This document shows, one piece after another, positions 58,701 through 63,410 of a stretch of DNA of 64,000 bases (positions within the stretch are counted from its first letter, which is position 1; the number at the start of each line of letters is the position of its first letter). The notes beneath the pieces are model-generated. The model searched no databases, was not told the DNA's origin, and was given only the letters and a program-made list of their open reading frames with translations. The DNA comes from Phylloscopus collybita (lineage: Eukaryota; Chordata; Aves; Passeriformes; Phylloscopidae), in the NCBI GenBank assembly GCA_027886175.1, contig JAJNNQ010000096.1, positions 124,001 to 188,000 on the forward strand, written 5' to 3'. A program made the position numbers and the translations under genes.

Positions 58701-60550
58701 ACACAGCTCCAACCTCACACAGCCTCAGACTCACACACAGCCCCGAGCTCAGCCTCCCCTCACACAGCTCCAACCTCACACAGCCTCAGACTCACACACA
58801 GCCCCGAGCTCAGCCTCCCCTCACACAGCTCCAACCTCACACAGCCTCAGACTCACACACAGCCCCGAGCTCAGCCTCCCCTCACACAGCTCCAACCTCA
58901 CACGGCCCCGACTCAGCCACTGCTGCCCGAGGAACTGGCTGAGCCCTGCCCCACCCGGGCCCTGCTCCCACAGGTGTGTCCAGACCTCTGGGAAGTTTTC
59001 CTGCATTCTCACAGCACCTGCTACCTGTCCCAGGCCAGGACAACCAAGGAAAGGCCCTTTCAGAGGAATTCTTTCCCCACAGGGAGCCCTAAATTCCCTA
59101 CACCTGTACCATTCCTACAGGCAGCACCCCAGACAGGTAACTCCCCACACAGAAGCAGCTCTACCAACAAAAATCAGCAGAACTTAACACAACTGAGGTT
59201 GACCCTTGTTCATCTTCCAGAAGGGACATCCACCTGCACACAGCCTTGCAACACCTGGAGCTGGTCAGTGACAATCCCCCAGTGTGCAGAATGTCACAGA
59301 GCAGGTCATTGAGTGTGGCATGTAAGGGAAACCAGGGGATAAGGGCCAGGCAGCCTGGGCTGGATTCCAGGGGGATGGAGCTTGGAGCCCCCTGCTCTAG
59401 TGGAAGGTGTCCCCTCATGGCAGGGGGTGAAATGAGATGAGCTTTAAGGTCCCTTCCCACCCAAACAACTCCATGGCTGGCTCCCTGGGTAACAAGTTAT
59501 TTTACAGGGTTCACTTCTGCCCTGCCCAGGTATGCACAGCTCAGCCTGCTGAGAATGTACTTTTCCCACCTGGGTCACACAATACTTTAGAGCTGGGCCA
59601 GAGTAAATGCAGGAGCTTATAAAGGAATAAAAGATTCATGGTAACATAAATTAAACAACTATGTCTGAGCCAAAGGGATTTTGTTTAGCTCTTACACATC
59701 TCCTAATGCTTAATTTGGTCTAAAACATGTGTGATGCAAACCAACCATCTCATTTCCAACCATGCATTTCCAACCATCTCATACCTCCACTCTAAGTTAT
59801 CAGAAGCCTTTGCTTTGTCACAGGAGTCAAGTCCTTACCTCCAGAAGCTTGTCACCAACACGGACCCCTGCGCGAGCTGCAGGACCCTCCTCAGACACAC
59901 GGGAAATAAAGATGCCCTGGAAACCAAACCACCTGTTACATGGAGAGCCCACTCCTTACCCCTCTGAGTGCAGAGACCCCTCAGCCCCCTCAGCTCCAAG
60001 GACAGGGGTCAGTCCCTGGCCAGTCCTGAACCCAGAATGAGGGGACATGGCAACCACAGCAACCAGCTCAGGAGCTGGGAAAAGGGAACAGAAACCTCAC
60101 TGCAGGGCTATCCCGAGGTGACAAGGGAGACAGAAACCCCAGGCTGAGACACACCACCAGGGAATGACACATTAACCCTCCTCCAGTGGCACTGGCACAG
60201 GAGCTGATGCCACCAGGTGGGGAACAACCCCACACTGTGCCCCAGGACACAGCTGGGAAGGAACCCTCTGCTCCCACGGCTGCTCCAGGTCAGACCATCC
60301 TGGTTCAGGGGCAGGAGTCTGTTCCACCCCACCAGCCTCTGGCTTTGGGGGGGTTGGGGCCGCTCCCACCTGGCCCCAAAACGCTCGCGCGAAAGGACCC
60401 CCGGCCAGGGAGAAGCAGCCCCCGAGCAGGAGCTCAGCAGTGACACAGCCCAGGCCTTACCTCATCGTCCCCCTTATAGGGGGTGGAGCCCTTGCCCCCC
60501 GCGATGCTGATGCCCAGCCCCCCCGTCTGCCGCACGATGGTCAGTGTCAG
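7570..60550 (-). CDS. SCRIB: SCRIB (Scribble), partial gene: PDZ1 to stop codon, 30 exons
   Basis: Scribble is a LAP-family scaffold that sets apico-basal and planar polarity at the basolateral cortex with DLG and LGL; this role is known for the family. The sequence shows four PDZ domains with carboxylate-binding loops GLGI, GLGF, PLGL and KLGI, in the order and spacing of SCRIB. After them come stretches matching the mammalian tail as I know it, such as SFRERQKYFE, PPKRVSLVG, APVRTAKAERR, MKSLEQDAL and SPSPAPTPSPTPLE. The joined exons give 3801 bp with frame kept at all 29 junctions, ending in TAG at 7572-7570. Residue numbers in the exon entries count from the first residue of the 60461-60550 exon. 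The leucine-rich repeats are outside the window. The mammalian region from PDZ1 to the stop is about 930 residues, against 1266 here when every exon is used, so several exons are probably alternative. Confidence 0.95.
7775..7962 (+). mobile_element. CR1 3' fragment next to exon 30
   Basis: ggtgggacactgagaagaaatcctcccttg to acccaaaccattctgtgattctgg. It starts about 45 bases from the last coding exon. A second fragment in opposite orientation follows at 8004. Confidence 0.7.
8004..8150 (-). mobile_element. CR1 3' fragment, inverted
   Basis: Plus strand: gatgacagaacggtttgggtaggaaagaacctt to ctggccttgaacgctttcagggagtg. It forms a head-to-tail inverted pair with the 7775-7962 copy. Confidence 0.7.
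8812..8880 (+). repeat. (GGGAT)n microsatellite
   Basis: Interrupted runs of gggat with gatatcc breaks, in the last SCRIB intron. Confidence 0.85.
12641..12692 (-). CDS. SCRIB: SCRIB exon 29: SPDAADDLRYVDD
   Basis: Residues 1197-1213, SPDAADDLRYVDDRSNS plus one base, aligning with mammalian SPDFAEELRSLE. The acceptor is ctcttgcag, the donor G|gtgagc, exit phase 1. An approximately 4.9-kb intron follows before the last exon. Confidence 0.9.
12935..13160 (+). mobile_element. CR1 3' fragment
   Basis: gaggtttatcttggatatgagag to ccttccaacacaaaccaccccaggattctatga. Confidence 0.75.
14297..14371 (-). CDS. SCRIB: SCRIB exon 28: third DYR-AA-P motif
   Basis: Residues 1172-1196, SMSEKKFDYREFAAIPSSKP, VYEIQ. 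It matches the mammalian isoform segment GKKFDYRAFAALPSSRPVYDIQ. It is 75 bp, phase 0 at both ends, so optional. The acceptor is cccttttag, the donor CAG|gtataa. Confidence 0.93.
15255..15292 (-). CDS. SCRIB: SCRIB exon 27: short TSPGRL exon
   Basis: Residues 1159-1171, DCSPRNVTSPGRL, homologous to mammalian TSTSPGRL. It is 38 bp, enters in phase 1 and leaves in phase 0. The acceptor is cacctcttgcag, the donor CTG|gtatga. Confidence 0.9.
15684..15823 (-). CDS. SCRIB: SCRIB exon 26: conserved MKSLEQDAL and Pro-rich SPAPTPSPTP
   Basis: Residues 1112-1158. MKSLEQDALKAQMVIAKSKE, GKKRSTLEQLAESPSPAPTP, SPTPLE, followed by a split Asp. Mammals have MKSLEQDALRAQMVLS and EAPSPAPTPSPTP here. The acceptor is attcctgaggcag, the donor G|gtactg, exit phase 1. 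Confidence 0.95.
16200..16343 (+). mobile_element. CR1 3' fragment
   Basis: ctgaagggccaggctggatgggaccctgagcaacc to ctctgggattctgtga, between exons 25 and 26. Confidence 0.75.
16531..16695 (-). CDS. SCRIB: SCRIB exon 25: probable 55-residue cassette exon
   Basis: Residues 1057-1111. After a split Arg come SSALEDSIKQYEQDLARKLY, QSRQWAPAPGARPAQMSSPV, QSHASRIPGSGGQS. The acceptor follows a very long pyrimidine tract (the complement of the GGA-rich run at 16697-16757); the donor is AG|gtgtgc. Length 165 bp and phase 2 at both ends let it be included or skipped between exons 24 and 26, with an intact Arg codon either way. The mammalian protein as I know it joins WRAAR directly to MKSLEQ, so this is probably alternative. 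Confidence 0.8.
16683..16760 (+). repeat. Purine (GGA/GAA)n run, pyrimidine tract of exon 25
   Basis: The plus strand is almost pure G and A. On the gene strand it is a pyrimidine tract of about 60 bases ending in the acceptor of the 16531-16695 exon. Its length is far above normal and probably varies between individuals (inference). Confidence 0.85.
17385..17602 (+). mobile_element. CR1 3' fragment
   Basis: gcaagggaagaggaaatatggagaaaaacatcttcc to ctaaggtcccttccaccccagac. Confidence 0.7.
18695..19045 (+). mobile_element. CR1 3' fragment
   Basis: From aaggatatggcagagccagg through ggagggagactttggacaaagagctggag to catcctgggattctggga. Confidence 0.75.
19840..20235. repeat. Degenerate tandem repeat, about 5 units of 60-80 bp
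   Basis: The unit contains ctctgtgaaaggtcccttgtcccctgggttttactcccttcaggccccagacaca-caggagctccccact. It ends about 50 bases from exon 24 (20284). Confidence 0.88.
20284..20466 (-). CDS. SCRIB: SCRIB exon 24: conserved KAERR and LEAEKRAMWRAA helices
   Basis: Residues 996-1056. LSPAEPGAPVRTAKAERRQQ, ERLRMQSPELLPGPGAHDKE, LSPAERRALEAEKRAMWRAA. It is nearly identical in pattern to mammalian SCRIB. The acceptor is cctctccccgcag, the donor CG|gtgagc; phase 2 at both ends. The exon is very GC-rich. Confidence 0.95.
20599..21222 (+). mobile_element. Solo ERV-type LTR in the exon 23-24 intron
   Basis: It starts near tgtcctggggtgacattacc, carries an AATAAA at 21110-21115 in a ttaataaacaggttttttcc context, and ends near taaaccagcaca. 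The form resembles songbird ERVL-type LTRs that I know. No internal gag, pol or env sequence is next to it, so it is a solo LTR left by recombination. It is antisense to SCRIB. The ends are approximate and no target-site duplication is claimed. Confidence 0.7.
20800..20822 (+). repeat. Short (TTTGC)n run inside the LTR
   Basis: About four copies of tttgc, followed by tagc-rich sequence; it lies within the 20599-21222 LTR. Confidence 0.7.
21305..21368 (+). mobile_element. CR1 tail
   Basis: gggcaggggggttgaaacctgatggtcttggaggtccctccaacccaaccc, a short remnant 3' of the solo LTR. Confidence 0.55.
21480..21569 (-). CDS. SCRIB: SCRIB exon 23: polar segment
   Basis: Residues 966-995. RPLELSENSSSQRNSLEEGI, RAEQRTNSMS, then a split Gly. 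The acceptor sits after a run of T (gtgtttttttccag); the donor is GG|gtgagt. Entry and exit are both phase 2, so its 90 bp can be skipped without loss of frame. Confidence 0.85.
22968..23133 (-). CDS. SCRIB: SCRIB exon 22: acidic helix segment
   Basis: Residues 911-965 plus two bases. ARKLQQQRALLLEEEAEEDE continues the EEE of the previous exon, exactly as mammalian EEEARKLQQKRA. It is followed by EVRQAPEAVQSSVIIEGVEY and KVERLNGRSS. The acceptor is ctgtctccctcggcag, the donor CG|gtaaga. The frame needs entry in phase 1 and exit in phase 2, which both neighbours satisfy. Confidence 0.94.
23590..24585 (+). mobile_element. CR1 LINE, 5'-truncated, with reverse-transcriptase end and 3' tail
   Basis: This is the longest CR1 copy in the window. 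At 23622 it reads as GVPQGSGLGPVL, the conserved RT block before the catalytic box. At 23714-23734 it reads FADDAKL, the catalytic box itself, but in another frame. The two are 92 bases apart, so there is at least one frameshift. It runs on to a tail with ccttgcccgtggcagggggtggg and ends by attccatga. It is dead. Confidence 0.8.
24774..24939 (-). CDS. SCRIB: SCRIB exon 21: conserved RERQKYFE / KRVSLVG block
   Basis: Residues 856-910 plus one base. VAAHSPGGQHSPEQRSFRER, QKYFEIEVKQQHLDKPPKRV, SLVGEDDLKKMKEEE. It is strongly conserved with mammals (SFRERQKYFELEV, PPKRVSLVG). The acceptor is gctcttgcag, the donor G|gtaggg, ending in phase 1. The intron upstream is almost entirely minisatellite. 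Confidence 0.95.
24950..26140. repeat. 1.2-kb minisatellite in the exon 20-21 intron
   Basis: Built from cactgcccac, atcccacaccactgcccac, gggtcatccagccacac and gccacactgagcactgccc modules in shuffled order. It fills nearly the whole intron, from about 10 bases after the exon 21 acceptor to within about 130 bases of exon 20. The 200-plus-residue open frames in it are repeat artefacts. Confidence 0.95.
26272..26319 (-). CDS. SCRIB: SCRIB exon 20: 16-residue microexon
   Basis: Residues 840-855, ELCGQSSSENTKMASE. It is 48 bp, phase 0, with acceptor tctctcttcttag and donor GAG|gtgagt. It lies between two conserved exons; mammals have a short unrelated sequence here. Confidence 0.82.
27005..27095 (+). 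mobile_element. CR1-type tail
   Basis: gggggtgtcctgagcttgactcaatgatccttgtgggtcccttccaactcagg: another CR1 subfamily end. Confidence 0.55.
27528..27641 (-). CDS. SCRIB: SCRIB exon 19: second DYR-AA-P-like motif
   Basis: Residues 802-839, PKPSPPSPPSPDEVPINVKQ, AYKTFAAVPLSHPLLGTQ. It is clearly homologous to mammalian PPSPPSPDELPANVKQAYRAFAAVP. The acceptor is ctgtccctgtag, the donor CAG|gtaact, phase 0. Confidence 0.94.
28085..28148 (+). mobile_element. CR1 tail
   Basis: ctagtggacggtgtccctgtctttaaggtccctcccaacccaaacc. Confidence 0.55.
28690..28790 (-). mobile_element. CR1 3' fragment
   Basis: Plus strand: aggatggtttgtgtgggaagggactgaaagcccatccag to gggacaccttccacta. Confidence 0.7.
29321..29446 (-). 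CDS. SCRIB: SCRIB exon 18: Pro-rich, third NPF
   Basis: Residues 760-801, TKPGVIQPLSRVRPSAAPPR, then PEEGDSPNPFQQPGPCFRIH and SS. The NPF lies at 29357-29365. The acceptor is ctggcaccagcag, whose pyrimidine tract is interrupted, so the exon may be weakly spliced. The donor TCT|gtaagt is strong; phase 0. Confidence 0.82.
30254..30295 (-). CDS. SCRIB: SCRIB exon 17: 14-residue microexon
   Basis: Residues 746-759, ASINFITSQDDSKS. It is 42 bp, phase 0, with acceptor ttctgtttgtag and donor TCA|gtgagt. Its small size and phase make it a likely alternative microexon. Confidence 0.82.
30735..32035. repeat. 1.3-kb G/C-rich minisatellite in the exon 16-17 intron, about 18 units
   Basis: The unit of about 68-72 bp is gggcagtgggtgctgctccccccgagccccggggcagccccagggatggatcccgaggccgggggga-gt, with some units carrying an extra atggatcag. 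Runs of five to seven G recur every unit. The two strands carry open frames of 676 and 744 codons; both are explained by the repeat. Confidence 0.95.
32094..32144 (-). CDS. SCRIB: SCRIB exon 16: small basic exon
   Basis: Residues 729-745, VPAAPRPAHLAGRETRF, 17 codons, phase 0. The acceptor is ccctgcag with upstream tract tttctctcccgttctg; the donor TTT|gtaagt is strong. The downstream intron starts almost at once with the 30.7-32.0 kb minisatellite. Confidence 0.8.
32535..32920 (+). mobile_element. CR1 3' fragment
   Basis: From gactgttcagcctggagaagagagggctgcagg to ccctgggattccatga, a nearly full 3' end of about 385 bp in the exon 15-16 intron. Confidence 0.8.
34181..34249 (-). CDS. SCRIB: SCRIB exon 15: probable 23-residue cassette exon
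   Basis: Residues 706-728, APVGESGTGNSRRESPYSPS then NPQ. The acceptor has a strong pyrimidine tract (tttgtcttctctcttgcag), the donor is CAG|gtgaga, and the length of 69 bp is phase 0 at both ends. This exactly fits between exons 14 and 16. I do not know a mammalian counterpart, so it is called on splice signals, phase and protein-like composition. RRESPYSP suggests a Ser/Pro-directed phosphosite (inference). Confidence 0.75.
35630..36004 (-). CDS. SCRIB: SCRIB exon 14: long Pro/Ser-rich exon, second NPF, probable GC donor
   Basis: Residues 581-705, starting PVECTKPSSSMEGDCAVLS. The middle is Pro- and Gln-rich. It ends with PECLIDSQPIPFSENPFVVA, NRRGKATG..., GYGRGGVLKTSLYSK. I do not recall this block in the human protein. 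The acceptor is gtttcctctcag. After SYSK-type codons TCC AAG the intron would begin gcaagc, a good GC-AG donor match. A weaker GT site six bases on (boundary 35624) would also be in phase, adding Ala-Ser. Confidence 0.85.
36318..36385 (-). mobile_element. CR1-type tail
   Basis: Plus strand: acaacagctgggcttggaaggcacctctggagatcctccagttccacc. Confidence 0.5.
37605..37785 (-). mobile_element. CR1 3' fragment
   Basis: Plus strand: cacagaatccctgggtggtttgggtgggaagggacc to cacctccagggatggggcagccacagc. Confidence 0.8.
39243..39410 (-). mobile_element. CR1 3' fragment
   Basis: Plus strand: acagaatctcagggtggtttgggttgaaaaggacc to gcacggtccaacccgccctt. Confidence 0.7.
39965..40048 (-). CDS. SCRIB: SCRIB exon 13: first DYR-AA-P motif
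   Basis: Residues 553-580, containing PLRLDYRTLAALPSSGLQRG. This matches the mammalian PLKLDYRALAAVPS region, which fixes the identity. The acceptor is cctctccag, the donor GCT|gtgagt, phase 0. Confidence 0.92.
40741..40797 (-). CDS. SCRIB: SCRIB exon 12: charged helix microexon B
   Basis: Residues 534-552, ERMRREREAATQQLEEEAE, again 19 codons and phase 0 at both ends. It continues the helix of exon 11 (MEKV|ERMRRERE). The acceptor is gtcccgtggaag and the donor GAG|gtgagc. The acceptor's pyrimidine tract is modest, so inclusion may be regulated. Confidence 0.83.
42426..42878 (-). pseudogene. Unrecognised coding-like fragment in the exon 11-12 intron
   Basis: A 150-codon open frame reads LAVYDLNMDIWWKYIPGDFG, then an Ala/Val/Asn-rich part and AEQVAFVQAQLEKDFAKIY. 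It is AT-richer than its surroundings, has normal-looking codon and residue use, and is not a tandem repeat or CR1. No splice signals in phase with SCRIB were found. It may be a retrocopy or an old mobile-element piece. I do not recognise the family, so no function is offered. Confidence 0.3.
43030..43125 (-). mobile_element. CR1 3' fragment
   Basis: Plus strand: ccaggatggtttgggttggaagagacctcccagggtcatcctggcc. Confidence 0.65.
44028..44084 (-). CDS. SCRIB: SCRIB exon 11: charged helix microexon A
   Basis: Residues 515-533, EMEMVREATQWEREEMEKV, 19 codons, phase 0 at both ends. It is strongly charged and probably helical. The acceptor is ctctctcctag, the donor GTG|gtgaga. With exons 10 and 12 it makes a continuous charged segment. 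Multiples of three suggest it can be skipped; mammalian forms I know lack a clear equivalent. Confidence 0.85.
44322..44441 (-). CDS. SCRIB: SCRIB exon 10: after PDZ4, contains first NPF
   Basis: Residues 475-514, MSPGIIANPFAAGIGRKNSL then ESISSIDRDLSPEELEILQK. The segment through RDLSPE is almost identical in mammals. The ending EELEILQK replaces a different mammalian continuation and leads into two short charged exons. ANPFAAG at 44412-44420 holds an NPF tripeptide. The acceptor is gctttgcag, the donor AAG|gtgtgt, phase 0. Confidence 0.93.
44577..44645 (-). mobile_element. CR1 tail upstream of exon 10
   Basis: Plus strand: accatagaaccccagactggtttgggctggaagggacctgaagagc. Confidence 0.65.
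45207..45395 (-). CDS. SCRIB: SCRIB exon 9: end of PDZ4
   Basis: Residues 412-474. VSSSGAAARDGRLKVGMRIL, EVNHQSLLGMTHTEAVQILR and VLVCDGFDPRAAAAIE finish PDZ4; THTEAVQIL carries the alpha-2 His. The acceptor is ggtgtgttgcag, the donor GAG|gtgagc. A 1.4-kb minisatellite occupies the intron just upstream, starting about 25 bases from this acceptor. Confidence 0.95.
45396..48301 (-). other. SCRIB: SCRIB intron between exons 8 and 9
   Basis: 2.9 kb. Half is minisatellite; 46800-48300 is AT-richer, with nothing recognised. Confidence 0.65.
45420..46790. repeat. 1.37-kb purine-rich minisatellite upstream of exon 9
   Basis: Modules gggtcagagggacaggagagcgtggggacag and cggtggggatggagca alternate. 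Plus-strand frames of 532-641 codons read through it and are artefacts. The array starts about 25 bases from the exon 9 acceptor. Confidence 0.95.
48302..48418 (-). CDS. SCRIB: SCRIB exon 8: start of PDZ4
   Basis: Residues 373-411. EICIEKAPGEKLGISIRGG has the KLGI loop; AKGHAGNPFDPTDEGIFISK follows. The GHAGNP insertion is a hallmark of SCRIB PDZ4. The acceptor is gtgtttccag, the donor AAG|gtacca, phase 0. Confidence 0.95.
48751..48927 (-). CDS. SCRIB: SCRIB exon 7: end of PDZ3
   Basis: Residues 314-372. VIPRGLASRSGLRVGDRILE followed by VNSIDLRHATHQEAVNALL: the alpha-2 helix again starts with His. VVRRDPPPPGMQ is the exit to PDZ4. The acceptor is tttctcccag, the donor CAG|gtgggt, phase 0. 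Confidence 0.95.
50070..50180 (-). CDS. SCRIB: SCRIB exon 6: start of PDZ3
   Basis: Residues 277-313, EIHLVKAGGPLGLSIVGG, then SDHSSHPFGIHEPGVFISK. PLGL is the PDZ3 carboxylate loop. The match to mammalian PDZ3 is close. The acceptor is ctaccttaag, the donor AAG|gtagag, phase 0 at both ends. Confidence 0.94.
50320..50645 (+). mobile_element. CR1 3' fragment near exon 5
   Basis: ctccaagagagctggagagggattttggacaagg to gggtcccttccaccccaagc. It ends only about 60 bases from exon 5. Confidence 0.8.
50707..50970 (-). CDS. SCRIB: SCRIB exon 5: end of PDZ2 and Pro-rich PDZ2-PDZ3 linker
   Basis: Residues 189-276. INGVDMTEARHDQAVALL is the PDZ2 helix, with His as first helix residue, typical of class I PDZ domains. 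TIVLLVERE closes the domain. A linker follows with GAPRGRMHSPPPPPGPGDSP, then GLEDQYPIE. The mammalian equivalent (ASPTIALLLERE... then ALEGPYPVE) is clearly homologous but the linker has diverged. The acceptor is gttctag, the donor GAG|gtgagc, phase 0. Confidence 0.94.
50971..55696 (-). other. SCRIB: SCRIB intron between exons 4 and 5, inside PDZ2
   Basis: 4.7 kb with one CR1 tail. A 246-codon minus-strand frame at 51781-52521 has no domain, no splice context and Cys/Pro/Leu-rich noise composition. Nothing else was recognised. Confidence 0.65.
53200..53257 (+). mobile_element. CR1 tail
   Basis: gcgggaacaagatgatctttaaggtcccttccaacccaaccc. Confidence 0.55.
55697..55777 (-). CDS. SCRIB: SCRIB exon 4: middle of PDZ2
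   Basis: Residues 162-188, GIFISRIAEGGAAHRDG then ILHVGDRVIS. It is structurally parallel to exon 2 in PDZ1, as expected for duplicated PDZ units with conserved intron positions. The acceptor is tgctccag, the donor TCG|gtgagt, phase 0 at both ends. Confidence 0.94.
56065..56372 (+). mobile_element. CR1 3' fragment
   Basis: gatggagagggactttggacaagggcctggagtgac to catactggcattccatgattcc, in the exon 3-4 intron. Confidence 0.8.
56491..56805 (-). CDS. SCRIB: SCRIB exon 3: end of PDZ1, linker, start of PDZ2
   Basis: Residues 57-161. It opens VNGVSLHCAEHHVAVEALRG (the alpha-2 helix of PDZ1, with the ligand-selecting His in HHVAVEAL). It continues with a linker containing PLRPEDDYSPRERRGG, then the PDZ2 start with GLGFSIAGG and STPYRAGD. 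The acceptor is tgcccag; the donor ACG|gtcagt gives Thr at the junction where I remember mammals having Ala. The exon is GC-rich, and the large 56.8-58.9 kb minisatellite begins within about 10 bases of its 3' splice site. Confidence 0.94.
56812..58915. repeat. 2.1-kb minisatellite in the exon 2-3 intron
   Basis: The left half is irregular (cggccccgagcgacacac / cacagcctcccctcagacac). The right half, 58150-58910, is a regular array of about 12 units of 60 bp, agctccaacctcacacagcctcagactcacacacagccccgagctcagcctcccctcacac. Copies in the right half are nearly identical, implying recent amplification. Confidence 0.95.
59315..59478 (+). mobile_element. CR1 3' fragment
   Basis: ggattccagggggatggagcttggagccccctgctctagtgg to cttcccacccaaacaactccatgg. 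Confidence 0.7.
59839..59916 (-). CDS. SCRIB: SCRIB exon 2: middle of PDZ1
   Basis: Residues 31-56, GIFISRVSEEGPAARAG followed by VRVGDKLLE. This is the GIFI strand and the VGD turn that precede the VNG of the PDZ fold. The acceptor is ggtttccag and the donor GAG|gtaagg; phase 0 at both ends. It is nearly identical to mammalian SCRIB at this position. Confidence 0.95.
60461..60550 (-). CDS. SCRIB: SCRIB exon 1 of window: start of PDZ1
   Basis: Residues 1-30, beginning LTLTIVRQTGGLGISIAGG. GLGI is the carboxylate-binding loop of PDZ1, and the exon ends with the KGDDE turn. The acceptor is ttctgcttccag and the donor GAG|gtaagg; both ends are phase 0. The preceding exon, which should encode the acidic linker before PDZ1, was not found between 60551 and 64000. 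Confidence 0.95.
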
Positions 60551-61914
60551 CTGGAAGCAGAAGGGACAGTGGTTATGGGTCAGGGCACCCCAGAACCAGG
60601 GACAACCCTTTTCACCAAAACCAGCAACTCCGAGACACCTGCTGGCACGCTGGGGGCCGTGGCACCTGCGGGTGAGCCGTGGCACTCCCACCCTCAGAGG
60701 CACCACCACCACCACCACCAGGCAGGAAACACACAAATCCCCTCCCACAGCTGAGCCTTGACCCAATCTCAGCTTGCCCACGATGGACACAGCAGAAGGG
60801 GATTCCACCACAAAGCAAACTGGTGCCACGGACTGGAACTGGATCACAGAACAGGGACAGCGTTCACACCACAGCCTGGCTTTGCCATGGGCTCTCTCCC
60901 TTTGAGTGCAATTCCATCAGCCGCTGGGGGATTCCAGGTCACCCCAGCGCAGTCTGCAGTGACAAGGATGGCACCTTGTCCAGAATACTCTGGATGGATG
61001 CTATGCTTGGCTTTGTTGTATTGATGGAAATCAACACACAACTCCAAAAAACCCCATCTGCCCTGTCCAGATCCTCTGCTTCCCTCTGCCCCAGCTGCTC
61101 AGGATCACAGCTGAGCAATCCACAAGTCTTCTCCTTCCTACCTCCCACCTCTATATACCCAATTACGCCCACTGCCAACAGCTGATTCTTTTCAGGACAC
61201 CAGCATGAGCCATTCCCAATGCCACGGTCACGAGAAGGAAGACAGGGAGCATGTGGTAGGACACAGGGAAAGGAACACAGGGATAGACAGGACTCTCTCA
61301 GGGCCAAGGACCAAGGAGCTGGTGAGGTAAGTGACAGAAATGAGCACAGACTCCTCTAAAGAACCAGATTTGCTGTTCTTCTATGTCACCTCTTTGGAAA
61401 CAAAGCCCAGGATGGAGAGAGGCTGCTGCAGAGATGCAAGTGTCAGGGTCAGCTCCACATGGCCACAGCATGGGCACCTTCCTTAACACTTCCAACCCTC
61501 TTTCACTTCTGCAATGACAGAACCAACGTCTTGTGGAGCTCCATATTCTGCTAAGTTTAAAACAAAAACCAAACCAAAAAACCACTGCAGGAAACGTGAA
61601 TCAAACTGAGGTGCTCTGCCAGTTCCTTTGATACCCAGTTAACAGCACAGCAGAACGCTCTGGGACCTTCCCAGGGAAACCCCTGATTCTACACCTACCA
61701 CCAGTTCACTGTCTCTGGTGCAAGAGCCAGAAACTGAGTAAAAGTCCAAGTTCTGGAATACCCAAGTAAGACAGAAATGGGGTATGATGAGACAGCACCA
61801 CATCCAAGACAGCCCAACTCAAACCAGCTCCTGACCAGACAAATGCTTTTTCCATGACCACGTCTGCTACAGAATAATTACAAACCCCATGTTTTCCCAT
61901 CCAGACTCACTGGA

Positions 61915-62075
61915 CTCTAGAAGTGGTCTGAAGACTTGTATCTGTATTGTTCAAGGAGTGTTTGGACAATGCTCTCGGGCACATGGGAGGATTTCTGGGG
62001 TTGTTCCGTGCAGAGCCAGAAGCTGGACTTGATGATCCTGGTGACCAGGAAATTGTGTAATTCTACTTTAACACA
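61915..62075 (+). mobile_element. CR1-type 3' fragment
   Basis: gttcaaggagtgtttggacaatgctctcgggcacatggg to gaagctggacttgatgatcctggtgacc, a different subfamily. Confidence 0.6.
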
Positions 62076-63280
62076 AAAGCTTCTAAGGATGACAGAAAAC
62101 CAGGTCTTCAGGCAAGGATTACAGACTAGGCTTACAGCAGGATCCGGTACTTCCCACCTGCTGTTCTGCTCAGTGCCCAAATCTGTTGGGCAGGATCATG
62201 ATTTTGGACAATGACAGAGGACTGTCTGATGTCACTGGTCACAGGAAGTCACTGCCAGCTGCATGGGAAGCTGATGCTGTAAACTACAAGAAAGATATAC
62301 CACAAACCCCCTGGATTTCACACATTCAGCAAACCAGTCTAAAAAAATGGGGAAACCTGCCAGAAAAGCCAAGTGACCTGAGGGGGAAGAACTTTCTCTC
62401 CATGAATGTACACTGAAAAGCAAAACACCAAGAAGAAAACAGGCCAAATTAAAAATACTGAGACAATTGTAGCAAAGGAGCTTGAACTAGATATAAACAT
62501 ATGTAGGCTGAAAAGATGATTTCAAACTCCAAAGCAAATCAGTTCTCCCACAAAAACCAGTGTGGTGAGGAACTGAATTGGGGGATGTTTCTTTCAGGTC
62601 TATGCAAAGAGTAACTGATGTGAATATGACCCTTAAGAAGAAGGACCTGGGTCCAGCAGCCTGTCATGGCCCTTCATGTTGCAGCTCAGGCTGTTTCTTG
62701 CACTAAACCTTCAGCTGTTTGTTCCCAAAGCTCCTCTTTCCTAAGGCTGCTCCTGGGCTGCCTGGACTGCCACGATGTTGGACTGGCACCAAAACCACAG
62801 CACAGAGCTGCCCCCAGCAGGGACAGCTCAGCTCCCTCCTGGCCATTGCTCCTGCCATGGACTTTACTGGGTATTTAACTCCTTGTGTATTTTTCCCCCA
62901 AAGGCAGGGATCCAGCCACTGCCCATCTCAGGTGATCTGATCTGTGCTGCTTCCCATCAGAACTCGCTGCAGGAAGGACAAACCTTCACTCCCAGTTCCT
63001 CAGCAGGGGTCCAGCCCTGCAAGGAAAGGTGCCAGGGGAAAAGGGGGTAAATTGAAAAAGCTGCCACATCAGCTTTGAGCTGCCAGCCCTCCCCCTGGGC
63101 TCCCACCAGGAACCCACCCACCATCAGTGGCACTGAACAGGACCCAGGGAAGCAGTTTCACCTCCTCCCCTCAGTCCTGCCTGTGCCTCTGCCTGTGCCT
63201 CTTTGGGGACAAACCAAACATCAACGGGGGCCACCTGAGCCCAGTTCTCATACGGCTTTTGGTGTAACTGTTTGCTAACA

Positions 63281-63340
63281 TGGAATCATGGAATGGTTTG
63301 GGTGGGAAGGGACCTCAAAGCTCATCCGCCCACCCTCCTC
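63281..63340 (-). mobile_element. CR1 tail
   Basis: Plus strand: catggaatcatggaatggtttgggtgggaagggacctcaaagctc. Confidence 0.65.
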
Positions 63341-63410
63341 TGTTAACAGACTCACTTGCTCCTGTGGGAGTCCAGGGCATTCCTTTGGGAACCCTGGACG
63401 AACAGAAACC

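Noticed and set aside
24950..58915. Regular repeats that might look like CRISPR arrays
   Set aside because: Units are contiguous without unique spacers, and the context is an animal gene.
56452..58942. Plus-strand Ser/Thr/Pro-rich frames of 229-491 codons
   Set aside because: They are repeat translation antisense to SCRIB exon 3 and its intron.
7731..60460. Search for intronic miRNA or snoRNA, given that human SCRIB hosts miR-937
   Set aside because: No hairpin or C/D-box pair could be supported by eye; covariance-model scanning would be needed.
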